NCBI RefSeq assembly: GCF_026745355.1
Contig: NC_079209.1
Coordinates: 32,585,630-32,649,629 of the forward strand
DNA: 64,000 nucleotides
DNA from: Beta vulgaris subsp. vulgaris
Lineage: Eukaryota > Streptophyta > Magnoliopsida > Caryophyllales > Amaranthaceae
Direction of reading: 5' to 3'
Position 1 is the stretch's first letter. Every line of letters begins with the position of its first letter. The translations under genes and the position numbers were made by a program. Shown here piece by piece: positions 1 through 10,207 of this stretch. The notes under the pieces are model-generated. The model was not told where the DNA came from and searched no databases. It was given only the letters and a program-made list of their open reading frames with translations.

Positions 1-278
1 CAGACTGGTTCTTCTCGAAGTCTTGTAGTTGCGTTTGAGGTGAAGATCTGGATTGCTATGAAGATTGCGTTTGAGTTTTGTATTTTTATTTTTAATTTTA
101 TCTCCCCTTCATCTTCTGGTTAGGCTTAGAATTTCTTTTTTCTATTTTTGATTTAGTTTCTTGATTGTTCTCCATCGTTTGTTATTTTTTTGTATATTTT
201 AGTTTTAGATCTGATGTTAGTGGTAATGGTGATATTTTTTTCTTGTATTTTTTTTTCAATTAAAATTATATAAAAAAT
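1..278. other. Unassigned T-rich left flank
   Basis: AT-rich sequence with several poly-T runs and no convincing coding frame. Some short stretches (a TTGTATTTT run next to AGATCTGATGTT) recur at 8430-8465, on the far side of the Athila-like insertion. Both flanks may therefore belong to one older element into which the LTR element jumped. No gene is seen. Confidence 0.4.
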
Positions 279-1566
279 TGGCGAGGCCTAAGTCGTATCG
301 GCTAACGCGCAAATAAATCAATACTACCCTACACAAACGTAGTATAAGGAAGTAAGGTTCGAATCCACGGAGAAGGTAGGTTTGGCTTGACTAGACGTGT
401 GCTATGGTAACAATGGGGGGGGGTTTTGAGGAATGAAAAGTAAACAAACAAAGCAAAAACAAGGAAAATCAAATAATAAACGAGATCTTGGCAATCAATC
501 TTCACAACCAATTCAACCCTTGATCATTGAACAATTTAACACCTAAGTTACTTGAACGCCCTATTGTGAATCATAAGATTCAATCTCCCCTAACGTAGTG
601 GTAAGACTAAGCGAGCACTCTAATCTTACCCTTAATGGCATAACAACCTAGTCCAAGCGTTCTAGATTCAATTAAGCAATTAGATAACAACTAGGGAGAT
701 TCCAATAGGGTAATCTAGCATTCCCACAAGCGGTCGAATGCGAAATTATATGATGATTCTTCTTATACTCAATCATCCACGAGCGTGCAATAATTAGGCA
801 TAAACTACAACCCTAGATAATCTCAAAGCAGATAATTATCTAGATAGTAGAGATTGCAATAAGCAAGAAGTTAATTGATCAAGTTAACTTAAGCACAAAA
901 ACAATCAAACATGAAGAACATGAAGAATCATCAACATTCAAGCAAATTAAAAGAAGAATTGAACTCACAAGTTGATTAAAATGGTTGATTCGATTGATAC
1001 ACCAAGATGGAAGATTAGCTCTCCATAATATAAAAGATTACAATTTCTATTTGAGTTCCCTCTAAAAACCAGATGAAAAACTCTATAAAACACAAAGGAC
1101 GAAATGTTCCTTTAATCAGCAAAACAGGAGAAGACGAAAAGCCGAAATCCACGTTGCAGGGCTCCGCGACCGCGGTGAGGTCGCGGAGATGCTCACGGCA
1201 AATTCCTCTGATTTCCTCCGAAATTCGTCGCGACCGCGGTCATGTGCTCCGCGACCGCGGAGGCTGCCGGTACATCTTCCTTCTTCTTTCCTTGGATGCT
1301 TCCTCATTTGATTAACACTTCTTCCCATCTTTGTTTCCTTGCCACTTAAATGCACTTTGATGACTAATTCCACTTGTACACTTGACTTTGTGACTTGGCA
1401 TTTTCTTCAATAACAAATTGTGCCCATTGGACCCTCTCACCAACATAATAAATAAACCAAATACCAATTGTTGAGAAAGAGTTGACAATCATACCAAAAT
1501 ATGTTCAAGTCCACACAAAAATAGCCAAATAAGTACTGAAAAATGCCATATGAACATGGCATATCA
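279..1566 (-). repeat. 3' LTR of the Athila-like element
   Basis: Direct repeat of 7079-8399, about 1,288 bp, starting TGGCGAGGCC and ending GGCATATCA on the plus strand. It lacks about 40 bp of the CCGCGACCGCGG-type repeat found in the other LTR (near 7968-8007). It holds a perfect GGTTCGAATCC motif at 356-366 on the plus strand. Other differences are scattered single bases. Confidence 0.9.
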
Positions 1567-1580
1567 ATTTCCCCCATGCT
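1567..1580 (-). other. Polypurine tract of the Athila-like element
   Basis: The minus strand reads AGCATGGGGGAAAT immediately before the 3' LTR start (TGATATGCC). This is the position and composition expected of the plus-strand primer. A similar GCATGAGGGAG tract precedes the Athila-like LTR at 52724. Confidence 0.75.
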
Positions 1581-2774
1581 TAGACCTTTACTCGTCCTCG
1601 AGTAAAATACTAACTCCTTTCTATCTCCAAGGTCTATCAAGAAAAGCATGGCGAAATTCACACAAAAATCCAATCCTAACACCACTACTCCAATCAAAAG
1701 CGAATAAATGATGAATCGCAACTAGCTAAAGTTTGAGCGGAAGTAACCTCAACGCACCAAAACTCTAGCCATCTTATCGCTCCAAAATCCACAAAGATAG
1801 TTAACTTGGGGTGGAAATGACCTCAACACACCCAAGCTAACTTACACAACAAACCAAAGAGCAAGGGATGCTAACATGTCCTAAGTCCCCCAAGCTCAAC
1901 TCACACACTACTCCCTCAAAACAAAGCCTTGGTTCGGAATAACACCATCAAACCAAGAGCTTACCTCTTTAGAAACCTCCGACTCCCCTTATGGCTCCAA
2001 GATGAAAAACAAGAGGCTTTCTAACCTACCACCATCTAAACCACAACCTCCTTATTTCAACAATGAGTAACCTACCCAAACGCCGCTTCAAACACCCTTC
2101 ATATGCCACCACTCCGAAAAATAAGTGACATCCGAGTCCTCTCGTTTTGCCTAGGCGCCCTCCCGGGTTTTCACCTAGCCACTCATCATTTTTTTTTTAT
2201 TCATCTCTCGTTTTGTTTTTTTTTTTTTTTTTCATCATTGTTTTTTCTATTTCTCTTTTTTCTTTTTTTTCTGAACTTACGAAATGCAAACAAATATTTA
2301 CAATATAAACACATCATCAATAACTCCTCTCCCCCATGCTTAAAGGACACATTGTCCCCAATGTGTAAGAAAATCAAAAGAGCAAGCAAAAGGGAGAAAC
2401 AAACCTCTAGGGATCACCATGATATGCCCCACCGCTACCGGAAGCACCGGAGCCAGATGCTCCTCCAGGGAAATCACCATATGGAACATAACTACCACCA
2501 TACTGCTGCTGAAAGAAAGCATCTAAATGCCTCATGTAGCCCATGGTAGCATTACCCTGGAGAGTAAGAGCCTGCAACTGTTCCTCGATAGAGGAAAGCC
2601 GATTTCTTCTCCTTGCTCCAGCTCCATATCATAATCCCCATCACCTTCCTCATCCTCATCCATATCATCCAAAATCCCACCGCCTACCTCGGGCCGAATA
2701 AAGAAATCGGCCACCGTGGGGCCAAAAGGAAAATTCGCCCAAGGAAGAAAGATAAAACCATCACCACACTGTAT
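1581..2774 (-). other. 3' internal region of the Athila-like element
   Basis: Mostly non-coding sequence between the ATHILA-type ORF and the 3' LTR. Just below the ORF's stop the same minus-strand reading continues for a while (to about 2415), with an acidic stretch followed by a Gly/Ser-rich stretch. The ORF may therefore originally have been longer and its present stop may be a mutation. Runs of T occur at 2190-2275. No other gene is seen. Confidence 0.5.
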
Positions 2775-3683
2775 CTAAAATGGGGGACCATCAGAGCTCT
2801 TCAACATGTTGATTTTCAACAACGTGTGGGCATTAAACAAGAGAAATTTATCAGCCACCGGGTCACAAGCATTATTAGGAGGATATCCCAACCGCGTAAT
2901 CAAATGTGTAATCATACCCCCCATGCTTAGGTGACCACCCAATTTGGTTCGCACATCAATGCAAGACTTGAGCCATAGGTCGGCCCAATCCGGAATACCA
3001 ACACTACCTGGAAGCAAGGAAGGAAGATAGCACATCTCTAATTGGTTCAATTTCCCCGTCTCACCCTTGCAGAAGATAGTCATGCCTAGGAAGTAAGCAG
3101 CCATGCGTAGACCAGGGTGACGGATGCTACTAATCTTCTCACCACCACTGCTAAGGGGTAATCCAAAAATGCGATACCAAAAGACACCAACCTCCTCAGA
3201 CGGCTCCCCCATGGGGATAAACGGATTGTCGCTGGAGGGAGCGACCCAACCAAAAGCTTCTCTAACTTGGCTCATAGAAATATCACGCACTCGGTCATGC
3301 ATCCTAAACCGAATACGGGTCTCTCCCCTATGCTTCACCAAGGTGAGAGTGGATAAAAATTCATAAACACACCTCTTATAAGTGCGAGGTGTATAATCAA
3401 GCATGCCCAATAATCCAGCTCTACCCATCATCTCTCTAAAGCCATCTAAAAGCCCCAACTGAGCTAAGAAGGTAGTGTCAAGAAACTTGGTACACTGGAC
3501 CACTCGTTTGGATCGACAAAGACTTCGCCAAGTCACCTTTTGCTCCCTATTGAGTCCAGTCAACCCCATAGTGTCAATCATCACCTCACTAGCAGCAGGT
3601 TCCTCATGAGCCTCAGGCTCATTGGAACCTTGGGTACGACCACGCTTTCTTACCATTGCTAAAACAGCCACAAATCTCACCAA
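2775..3683 (-). CDS. ATHILA-type retrotransposon ORF protein
   Basis: An open frame of 302 codons, the longest intact ORF of this element. It starts with a short basic N-terminus (Met-Val-Arg, then a Lys/Arg-rich KRGR stretch) and continues with a globular sequence rich in Trp, Arg and Leu. Motifs such as REAFGW, RHPGLRMAAYFLGMT and GGMITHL resemble the plant ATHILA ORF-1 family (Pfam PF03078), whose function is unknown. It lies downstream of gag-protease, where full Athila elements carry an extra ORF after pol. Pol is missing here, so the ORF sits nearly next to the protease region. It ends at a TAG, after which related sequence continues. It could be a C-terminally truncated copy. Family membership is from memory, not from a search. 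Confidence 0.65.
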   Translation of the reverse strand: MVRFVAVLAMVRKRGRTQGSNEPEAHEEPAASEVMIDTMGLTGLNREQKVTWRSLCRSKRVVQCTKFLDTTFLAQLGLLDGFREMMGRAGLLGMLDYTPRTYKRCVYEFLSTLTLVKHRGETRIRFRMHDRVRDISMSQVREAFGWVAPSSDNPFIPMGEPSEEVGVFWYRIFGLPLSSGGEKISSIRHPGLRMAAYFLGMTIFCKGETGKLNQLEMCYLPSLLPGSVGIPDWADLWLKSCIDVRTKLGGHLSMGGMITHLITRLGYPPNNACDPVADKFLLFNAHTLLKINMLKSSDGPPF

Positions 3684-4708
3684 GACAACCCAAGTAAGTC
3701 AAACAACAATTCCACCCTCAATTTCTCAAATCAAACCTCCAACAATTCACTCCAAAATTCACAAATTCAACTCTCAACAATGTCAACACAACCACAAAGA
3801 GTTCTAAAAACACAACAATCCTCCACAATCTCAATAATCAATCAACCACAACGAAAAATGAAGGGAACTTCCAAAAAGAGAGTGAAGAATTAAAGTTTTA
3901 CCTTATGGAAGAATCAATAGAGTGGTTGACCAAGTACCCAAATGAGAACAATATCCCAAGAATGCTCCTTGCTCCTTTAATTGCCCAAAAACTCCAAGAA
4001 TCAAAAACCCCCAAATTTTAGGGTTTCCAAGAGAGATTGTGTAAAAAGAAAGAGAAAAGTGGAGATTTTTGAAGAGAATAGAGTGGGAAATGAGATGAGA
4101 GAGTGAGAAAAGGGATTTAAAGAGTGAAAGAGAGGAATTTGAGGGGAATAATTGAAGAAATTTGAGAGGGGATGAGTATTGGTGAGAAAAGAGAGAGAGA
4201 GGGTCGAAAAATAAGGAAGGAGGAAGAAAGAGAAAAGGGCGAAAGAAAGAAAATACCTGGCGGAAATACATGGGTCCGCGACCGCGGAGGGAAGGTCCGC
4301 GACCGCGGAGGTGTTCCACGCCCGCGGTGAAGTCGCGGAATTGCTCACGGCTGCTTTTTCTTTTTTTCTCTTTCTCTTTTTTTTTCGTGCAAGTAGGGGC
4401 CGCGCCCACGGATGTTTTCGTCGCGCCCGCGGAGGTCGACTGCGGTCGCGGCTCCCCCGCGGAAATCCTCTCGGCAATTCTTCTCTTCTCTTTTTTTTTT
4501 TTTTTTCAAAGGGAGTGGTGATGAAACCCACCCCTTTCAGCTCTCTTGATTTGGTTCAAAGGTTGTCCTAGAAAAAACAAAACACCAAAACACACAAAAC
4601 AAAACATAACAACTCATCTCCAAATAAAATATATACAAAACACGGGTTGCCTCCCGAGAAGCGCTTAGTTTAAAGTCGAAAGCTCGACAGCATGCAATCA
4701 CAAACGTT
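3684..4708 (-). other. Spacer between protease and ATHILA ORF with GC-rich repeats
   Basis: No reverse transcriptase, RNase H or integrase motif was found in any frame of this roughly 1-kb spacer, although pol would be expected here. It contains purine-rich stretches (4050-4240) and a cluster of CCGCGACCGCGG-like motifs at 4270-4460, related to those in the LTRs. The 80-180-codon frames in it are low-complexity (Ser/Phe/Leu or Lys/Arg runs) and are treated as chance frames. Confidence 0.6.
4262..4470. repeat. CpG-rich CCGCGACCGCGG-type motif cluster
   Basis: At least five variants of a TCCGCGACCGCGGAGG-like motif, overlapping SacII-type CCGCGG palindromes. The same motif family recurs in both LTRs (1165-1262 and 7957-8100), where copy number differs between the two LTRs of the same element. 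This suggests expansion by slippage or unequal exchange. Confidence 0.8.
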
Positions 4709-6887
4709 TTACCTCACATCGAACTCAACATGAACACTAGGCTTAACTACATCAATAGAATAGATAGAGTGATCCTCTTTACCTCCCATGGCATCATGCA
4801 TTTTAAACTCAACGTTTTGACCATCAAACTGCATGGTCAAAGAACCGGTGCCACAATCAGTTCTAGCATTAGCCGTTTTCAAGAACGGCCTCCCTAAAAG
4901 AATAGAGGCGGAATGCCTATCATGCTCCATGTTAATTACATAAAAATCAGCAGGAAAAGTCATCTTATCAACTTCCACTAGAACATCTTTCAATACGCCT
5001 CTAGGAATGGAAGTGGACCTATCCGCTAATTGTATGACAACATTAGTCGGAAGCAATTCACCAAGTTCTACGGACTCATATAAGGAATAAGGAAGCACAT
5101 TAATGGAGGCTCCCAAATCTAGCATAGCCCTATCAATCTTTGTTACCAAGGGTGATAGGTATAGTGAACATGCCCGGTCATTGCATTTTTTGGCATTCTC
5201 TTTTGAAAAACGGCGGAAACATGTTCACTAACCTTCACCTTTTGCTTCCCTTTTAAATTCTTCTTCTTTTTGATGGAACAAATTTCCTTCAACCACTTAG
5301 CATACAAAGGCACATCTTTTATCAATTTTAACAAAGGAATATTTACGACACATTGACTAAATGTTTCATAAATATCCTTAGAAGATTCAAGCTTACGATT
5401 GTCCTTTAATGCTTCGGGAAATGGGGGTACCGGTTTGAAATTCGGAAAAGATTTTACCTCTTGGTGAGAGCTAGGACTCACCAATTTCTCAACTTCTTTT
5501 GATGGGACTAGAACCTCCACCTCCTCTTCCTTTTACAATCTCCTTCATAACCTTCTCTTGCTAGGCTCTAGATCCACCAACTCTTTGCCACTCCTCAAAG
5601 TCATGGCACTCACATTCTTCTTTGGATTCACCTCGGTTTGAGATGGTAGCTTCCCCGAACTTTGGGCCTCAAGTTTATTCACGACACTAGACATTTGGGC
5701 CACTTGTGTTTCCAAATTGTGAATGCTAGACCTTGTCTCCTGTTGAAATTGCACATGTTGGACTGCATAGTAGTCACATTTTGAGCCAAGGCCTTGATCA
5801 TATCCTCGGTGGACATTGAGTTGGAGCTAGAGGATTTCCCTTGAGCTTGATATGGTGCTATGTAAGGAGGAGGGTTATGACCTTGTTGAAAATTCTGATT
5901 TCCTTGAAGAGTTGGATTCCCTTGCTTGTACTCAAGGCCGGATGATCTCTCCATCCGGGATTGTAAGAATTTGAGAATGGATCATACTTCCTTTGTCCTT
6001 GATATCCCACGGCATTCACCTCTCGGGTTTCCTCTTGCAAAGTCGGACAAGAATCGGTTGGATGATTGTTGTTGGAACAAATACCACAAGCCTTCACTTG
6101 TTGTTGATTGCCACTCACCAAAAATTGCCGGAACATGCCCTTAAGTCGGACACTTCCGACTCCAAAGATGATTTAGAACTTGCCGCTTTAACTCCCCTAG
6201 TGGTATTTCTCTTAGAATAAGTGCGGGAACTTTCAGCAAACTCACTTATGAGCTCCATGGCTTGTTGTGGTGTCTTATTATCAATGTTACCCCCACAAGC
6301 AGCATTAACCATCCTTCTCTCATCAGGAAGGAGCCCACCAACTAAGTATAACACAAGATCTTTCTCGGCAAAACCATGATAGGGACAACAAGCAATGAGC
6401 CTCTTAAACCTCTCTAAGTAGTCTAAAGGATCTCATCATAACTTGCTCAATGTTGCTAATGGCCCTCTTAAGCTCATTCAACTTGCTTGAAGGAAAGAAC
6501 TTCTCCAAGAAAGCTTGCTTCATCCCCCTCCATGTGTCGATACTGTTGGGGCTCAGATGATAGAACCAATCATTAGCCTTATTCTTCAATGAAAAAGGAA
6601 AGGCCTGCTAGTTTGATTTGATCCTCCGTAACACCCCTTGGCTGCATACTAGTACAAACAGCATGGAATTCCGCGAGATGTTTGATTGGATCCTCCCCAT
6701 TTAAACCATGGAAGCTTGGCAGTAAATGAACAAGACCCGACTTCAGCTCAAAAGTAACATTCTCCCCAAACTCTGGATATTGAATGGCCAATGGTGCTTG
6801 GTCCAGATTAGGAGCAGAAAGCTCCCTCAATGTCGGATCAGCTCTAGGCGGCATCTCTTCTTCCTCAACTTCAGTATAATAAGGCAA
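4709..6887 (-). pseudogene. Athila-like gag-protease, frame-broken
   Basis: Encodes the capsid/nucleocapsid precursor and aspartic protease of the element. Reading right to left, gag begins near 6887 (a PPRADPTLREL stretch) and continues with capsid-like segments rich in Trp and Leu (6404-6850). A conserved AACGGNIDNKTP stretch follows at about 6300. A zinc-knuckle-like CGICSNNNHPTDSC lies at about 6060-6100, then an Athila-style NVSAMTLRSGKEL motif at about 5600. The protease domain (4709-5149) carries DLGASINVLP, the catalytic D-L/S/T-G-A type triad, and an ILLGRPFL motif. At least four frameshifts or stops split the reading frame, at about 6580, 6400, 6130-5950 and 5520. It is unlikely to be translated as one protein. 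Confidence 0.85.
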
Positions 6888-7056
6888 CTCCGGAAGTGAT
6901 CCCGAATTCCTTTCTCAACGATAGAGTGTCCTTTCGATCTTTGAATCAAACAACAAAGATCCAATGTGAGAAGCACGGGTGTGAACCATAAGACGGGTTC
7001 ACACACCAACAATAAAAGCAAACAAACACACAAATAACAACCCAAACTTGCTGCCG
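6888..7056 (-). other. Leader between PBS and gag
   Basis: Short AT-rich untranslated leader on the minus strand, between the tRNA-Asp-type PBS and the apparent gag start. No conserved motif is recognised. Confidence 0.5.
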
Positions 7057-7074
7057 TCCCCGGCAACGGCGCCA
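7057..7074 (-). other. Primer-binding site, tRNA-Asp type
   Basis: On the plus strand this reads TCCCCGGCAACGGCGCCA, which has the form of a plant tRNA-Asp 3' end including CCA. The minus strand is therefore its 18-nt complement, four bases inside the 5' LTR. This primer choice is typical of Athila elements. Confidence 0.9.
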
Positions 7075-7078
7075 AATT

Positions 7079-8399
7079 TGGCGAGGCCTAAGTCGTATCG
7101 GCTAACACGCAAATAAATCAATACTACCCTACACAAACGTAGTATAAGGAAGTAAGGTTCGAATCCACGGAGAAGGTAGGTTTGGCTTGACTAGACGTGT
7201 GCTATGGTAACAATGGGGGGGTTTTGAGGAATGAAAAGTAAACAAACAAAGCAAAAACAAGGAAAATCAAATAATAAACGAGATCTTGGCAATCAATCTT
7301 CACAACCAATTCAACCCTTGATCACTGAACAATTCAACACCTAAGTTACTTGAACGCCCTATTGTGAATCATAAGATTCAATCTCCCCTAACGTAGTGGT
7401 AAGACTAAGCGAGCGCTCTAATCTGACCCTTAATGCATAACAACCTAGTCCCAGCGTTCTAGATTCAATTAAGCAATTAGATAACAACTAGGGAGATTCC
7501 AATAGGGTAATCTAGCATTCACACAAGCGGTCGAATGCGGAATCATATGATGATTCTTCATATACTCAATCATCCACGAGCGTGCAATAATTGGGCATAA
7601 ACTACAACCCTAGATAATCTCAAAGCAGACAATTATCTAGATAGTAGAGATTGCAATAAGCAAGAAGTTAATTGATCAAGTTAACTTAAGCACAAAAACA
7701 ATCAAACATGAAGAACATGAAGAATCATCAACATTCAAGCAAATTAAAAGAAGAATTGAACTCACAAGTTGATTAAAATGGTTGATTCGATTGATACACC
7801 AAGATGGAAGATTAGCTCTCCATAATATAAAAGATTACAATTTCTATTTGATTCCTCTAAAAACTAGATGAAAAACTCTATAAAACACAAAGGACGAAAT
7901 GTTCCTTTAATCAGCAAAACAGGAGAAGACGAAAAGCCGAAATCCACGTTGCAGGGCTCCGCGACCGCGGAGGAAATCACCGCGACCGCGGAGGGGGTCC
8001 GCGACCGCGGTGAGGTCACGGAGATGCTCACAGCAAATTCCTCTGATTTCCTCCGAAATTCGTCGCGACCGCGGTCATGTGCTCCGCGACCGCGGAGGCT
8101 GCCGGTACATCTTCCTTCTTCTTTCCTTGGATGCTTCCTCATTTGATTAACATCCTTCCCATCTTTGTTTCCTTGCCACTTAAATGCACTTTGATGACTA
8201 ATTCCACTTGTACACTTGACTTTGTGACTTGGCATTTTCTTCAATAGCAAATTGTGCCCATTGGACCCTCTCACCAACATAATAAATAAACCAAATACCA
8301 ATTGTTGAGAAAGAGTTGAAAATCATACCAAAATATGTTCAAGTCCACACAAAAATAGCCAAATAAGTACTGAAAATGCCATATGAACATGGCATATCA
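7079..8399 (-). repeat. 5' LTR of the Athila-like element
   Basis: Direct repeat of 279-1566, about 1,321 bp, with the same TG...CA ends. The PBS lies directly inside it, so this is the upstream LTR for minus-strand transcription. It carries several copies of a GC-rich CCGCGACCGCGG motif between 7957 and 8100 that is strikingly richer in CpG than the AT-rich surroundings. Confidence 0.9.
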
Positions 8400-8562
8400 A
8401 AAACCATGTAACTTCTAGTATTTTTTTTGCTGTTTTTCTTGTATTTTAGATCTGATGTTCTTCATTTCCTTTTCAATTACTGCACACCACGTAACTTCTA
8501 GTTTTTGCTGTTTCTGTACCACTACGAACTCCATTTTCTATGCTTTCTAGTTTTTTTTTAAT
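8400..8562. other. T-rich flank of the LTR element
   Basis: Holds two copies of a GTAACTTCTAGT-like phrase (8407 and 8491) and several T runs. No gene. It is probably interior sequence of the CACTA element whose terminus lies at 8865. Confidence 0.35.
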
Positions 8563-8865
8563 AAAAAAAAAATTGCAATTTGCGTCGCACGTGGCCCAAG
8601 GTGCGACACAAATTACTCATCTGCGTCGCACCCTAGGCGATGTGCGACGCAAATTACCCTTTGAGCTTGGTAATTTGGGCTGGCAAGACCCACTTGCGTC
8701 GCACCGTATACCGGTGCGACGCAAATAGGTGAACCATCTGCGTCGTTTCCGCATACGACGCAGATCGTTTCTGAGTCATTTGCGTCGAGGGCTTTGGCGT
8801 CGCACCAAAGTCCGACGCAAATAGGCGCCTCACATCCGACGCAAATTGCCTTTTATGTACTAGTG
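8563..8865 (-). mobile_element. CACTA (En/Spm) terminus and subterminal hairpin repeats
   Basis: Read on the minus strand from 8865 the sequence starts CACTAGTACATAAAAGGC, a CACTA-type terminal inverted repeat, followed by about a dozen copies of a TTTGCGTCG motif. The copies are arranged as facing pairs (GCGTCGCAC...GTGCGACGC), so the region can fold into successive hairpins. Such arrays are the usual binding sites of the CACTA TnpA protein. The 3 bases beyond the end are TTA, a candidate target duplication. The element extends leftwards. Its other end is not seen and may lie before position 1, with the Athila-like element nested within it. Confidence 0.8.
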
Positions 8866-8868
8866 TTA

Positions 8869-9129
8869 GATGTACATTTAATATTAATAAGTGTGCATAT
8901 ATTGAGTTTCGATTAGGCTACCTATTTAACAATGATCTGACTAGTAAGGACCGTATTATTTATTTACGCAAAGAATCAAAGTGGTAGACTTCGTTACGTG
9001 GCAAACATATTGCAATTAGTGTCCAATGGTTCGTACAACAATAAAAATGTTATTATTATCGTAGAACAACGAATAGGTCAATTTAATTAAAGTAAAAAGT
9101 GAGTTTAAGAAGCATACGATTCAACATAC
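8869..9129. other. Non-coding 3' part of CACTA copy 1
   Basis: AT-rich sequence beyond the peptidase-like exon. A CATACGATTCAA phrase occurs twice in tandem at 9113-9134. No gene or terminus is recognised. Confidence 0.3.
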
Positions 9130-9720
9130 GATTCAATGTAAGGAAAAAGAATGATCTTATATCCAAGACGAGAACATGCTTGCAAAGAATCCTTGAGATA
9201 TGCTTTCACCTCCTTTTGGTTTTGTACGCAACTGTGATCTCATACTAAGCTTGGACATAACCAACCAAACATTGGCTCACTATATGGCCTCAAATCATTG
9301 TATAATAGCCTGATAAATCATATCGATTCAAATAAAACTTACTTATTATAGAAGTTATTAGTTGGATTGAATACTACTTAATTAAGGCATGTATGTATAT
9401 TTATTAATTTATATACTAATAAAGTATTACCTCATGAATGTTTGTATCATGGAAACATTCAACTCTTCCTCAAGTAAGAATTCTTTAATATCAACCTTAG
9501 AAATGAAGGTCGGTGAATCCTCAAAGTAGTGGAATTGGTGGTGCGACAACTTAATCTTAATCATTGCTTCATCGTCTACATCGCTAGCGCACTCATGTAT
9601 TCAAAAGCACGGTTGAGTAAGGCCTTGCACCACCTCAATCTCCGTAATGAGTGGAGACTTTGCCGTATAAACATATACTTTCTCCACTTGCGCACGTCGG
9701 CCTTCCTGAGGTGAAGCTAC
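9130..9720 (-). pseudogene. Ulp1/C48 cysteine-peptidase-like tail of the CACTA protein
   Basis: Two minus-strand segments read like the end of a plant transposon-encoded Ulp1-type protein. The upstream one (about 9425-9530) gives SPTFISKVDIKEFLLEEEL and ends at a plausible GT donor (9431). The downstream one (about 9130-9330) gives a LYNDLRPYSEPMFGWLCPSL stretch followed by KEVKAYLKDSL and GYKIILFPY. These phrases are common in CACTA-linked C48 peptidases, which remove SUMO-like modifiers. An in-frame stop follows CPSLV. The His-Asp-Cys catalytic core is not seen, so the segment is truncated or continues in decayed form. The assignment is from recalled family resemblance and is moderately sure. 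Confidence 0.5.
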
Positions 9721-9837
9721 CTTCTTTCCCTTCCTGTCGGCCTTCCCCGAACCCTAGTAATTAGTTAAATTAAAAGATATTACTGACAATCATATATAGG
9801 AACTATAAAAGAAAACTATGTATATAACTTATGCTAA

Positions 9838-10121
9838 TCATTGTACCCGATCTGATAACCGCACCAATGCACGCGGCCATAAAACATAACTAACAAGGGC
9901 ATCAGTGAGTGTACACCAACTTCTGCATTCGGCAGCGGAAGAGGTAATTCTTCGAAACCGGGCACAATGTCTGAAACGCTGACCACATAGTGAATATCAG
10001 TGACTGGCTGGTTGTGCAATCGTACCCGGTCCCTAGGGGGCTGTGCAGAGCCATAAGCAACGACAATGAAACTTCCATGACCATCTCCTTGAGCTAATAG
10101 CTCACATGGTGTCTCTTCCTT
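9838..10121 (-). pseudogene. DUF8039-like segment of the CACTA accessory protein
   Basis: About 95 codons open on the minus strand. They begin KEETPCELLAQGDGHGSF and continue through VAYGSAQPPRDRV to a stretch containing DIHYVVSVSDIVPGFEELP and PNAEVGVHSL. This is typical of a domain of unknown function found between the Transposase_24 and C48 regions in plant CACTA proteins. It starts after a CCTTTAAAA tract that could be a splice acceptor region on the minus strand. Alone it has no known activity. Its position supports a single multi-exon accessory gene running from 11706 down to about 9130. Confidence 0.5.
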
Positions 10122-10207
10122 TAAAAAAAAACTCTATTCATAGTTAGTCTATGAAACAACATATATATAGTAAGAAACTCATGCATTCAAGAACAATAGT
10201 TGTGATA

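Larger units (their letters stand above)
279..8399 (-). mobile_element. Athila-like non-autonomous LTR retrotransposon
   Basis: An 8.1-kb element transcribed on the minus strand. Seen: two near-identical terminal repeats (279-1566 and 7079-8399) that begin TG and end CA on the plus strand; a primer-binding site matching a tRNA-Asp 3' end just inside the right repeat; a purine tract (minus strand) just inside the left repeat; frame-broken gag-protease; and a downstream 302-codon ORF of ATHILA type. No reverse transcriptase, RNase H or integrase motif is present between the protease and that ORF, so copying would need enzymes from another element. Flanking bases AAAAT and AAAAC resemble a decayed 5-bp target duplication. 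Athila assignment rests on the PBS and on gag/ORF resemblance. Confidence 0.85.

Noticed and set aside
3903..4571. Frames of 80-176 codons on both strands
   Set aside because: Low-complexity purine/pyrimidine tracts and the GC-rich motif cluster keep these frames open. They overlap each other in opposite strands and lack domains.
7057..7074. tRNA gene
   Set aside because: Only an 18-nt tRNA 3' end match, at the exact PBS position of an LTR element. No cloverleaf can be formed.
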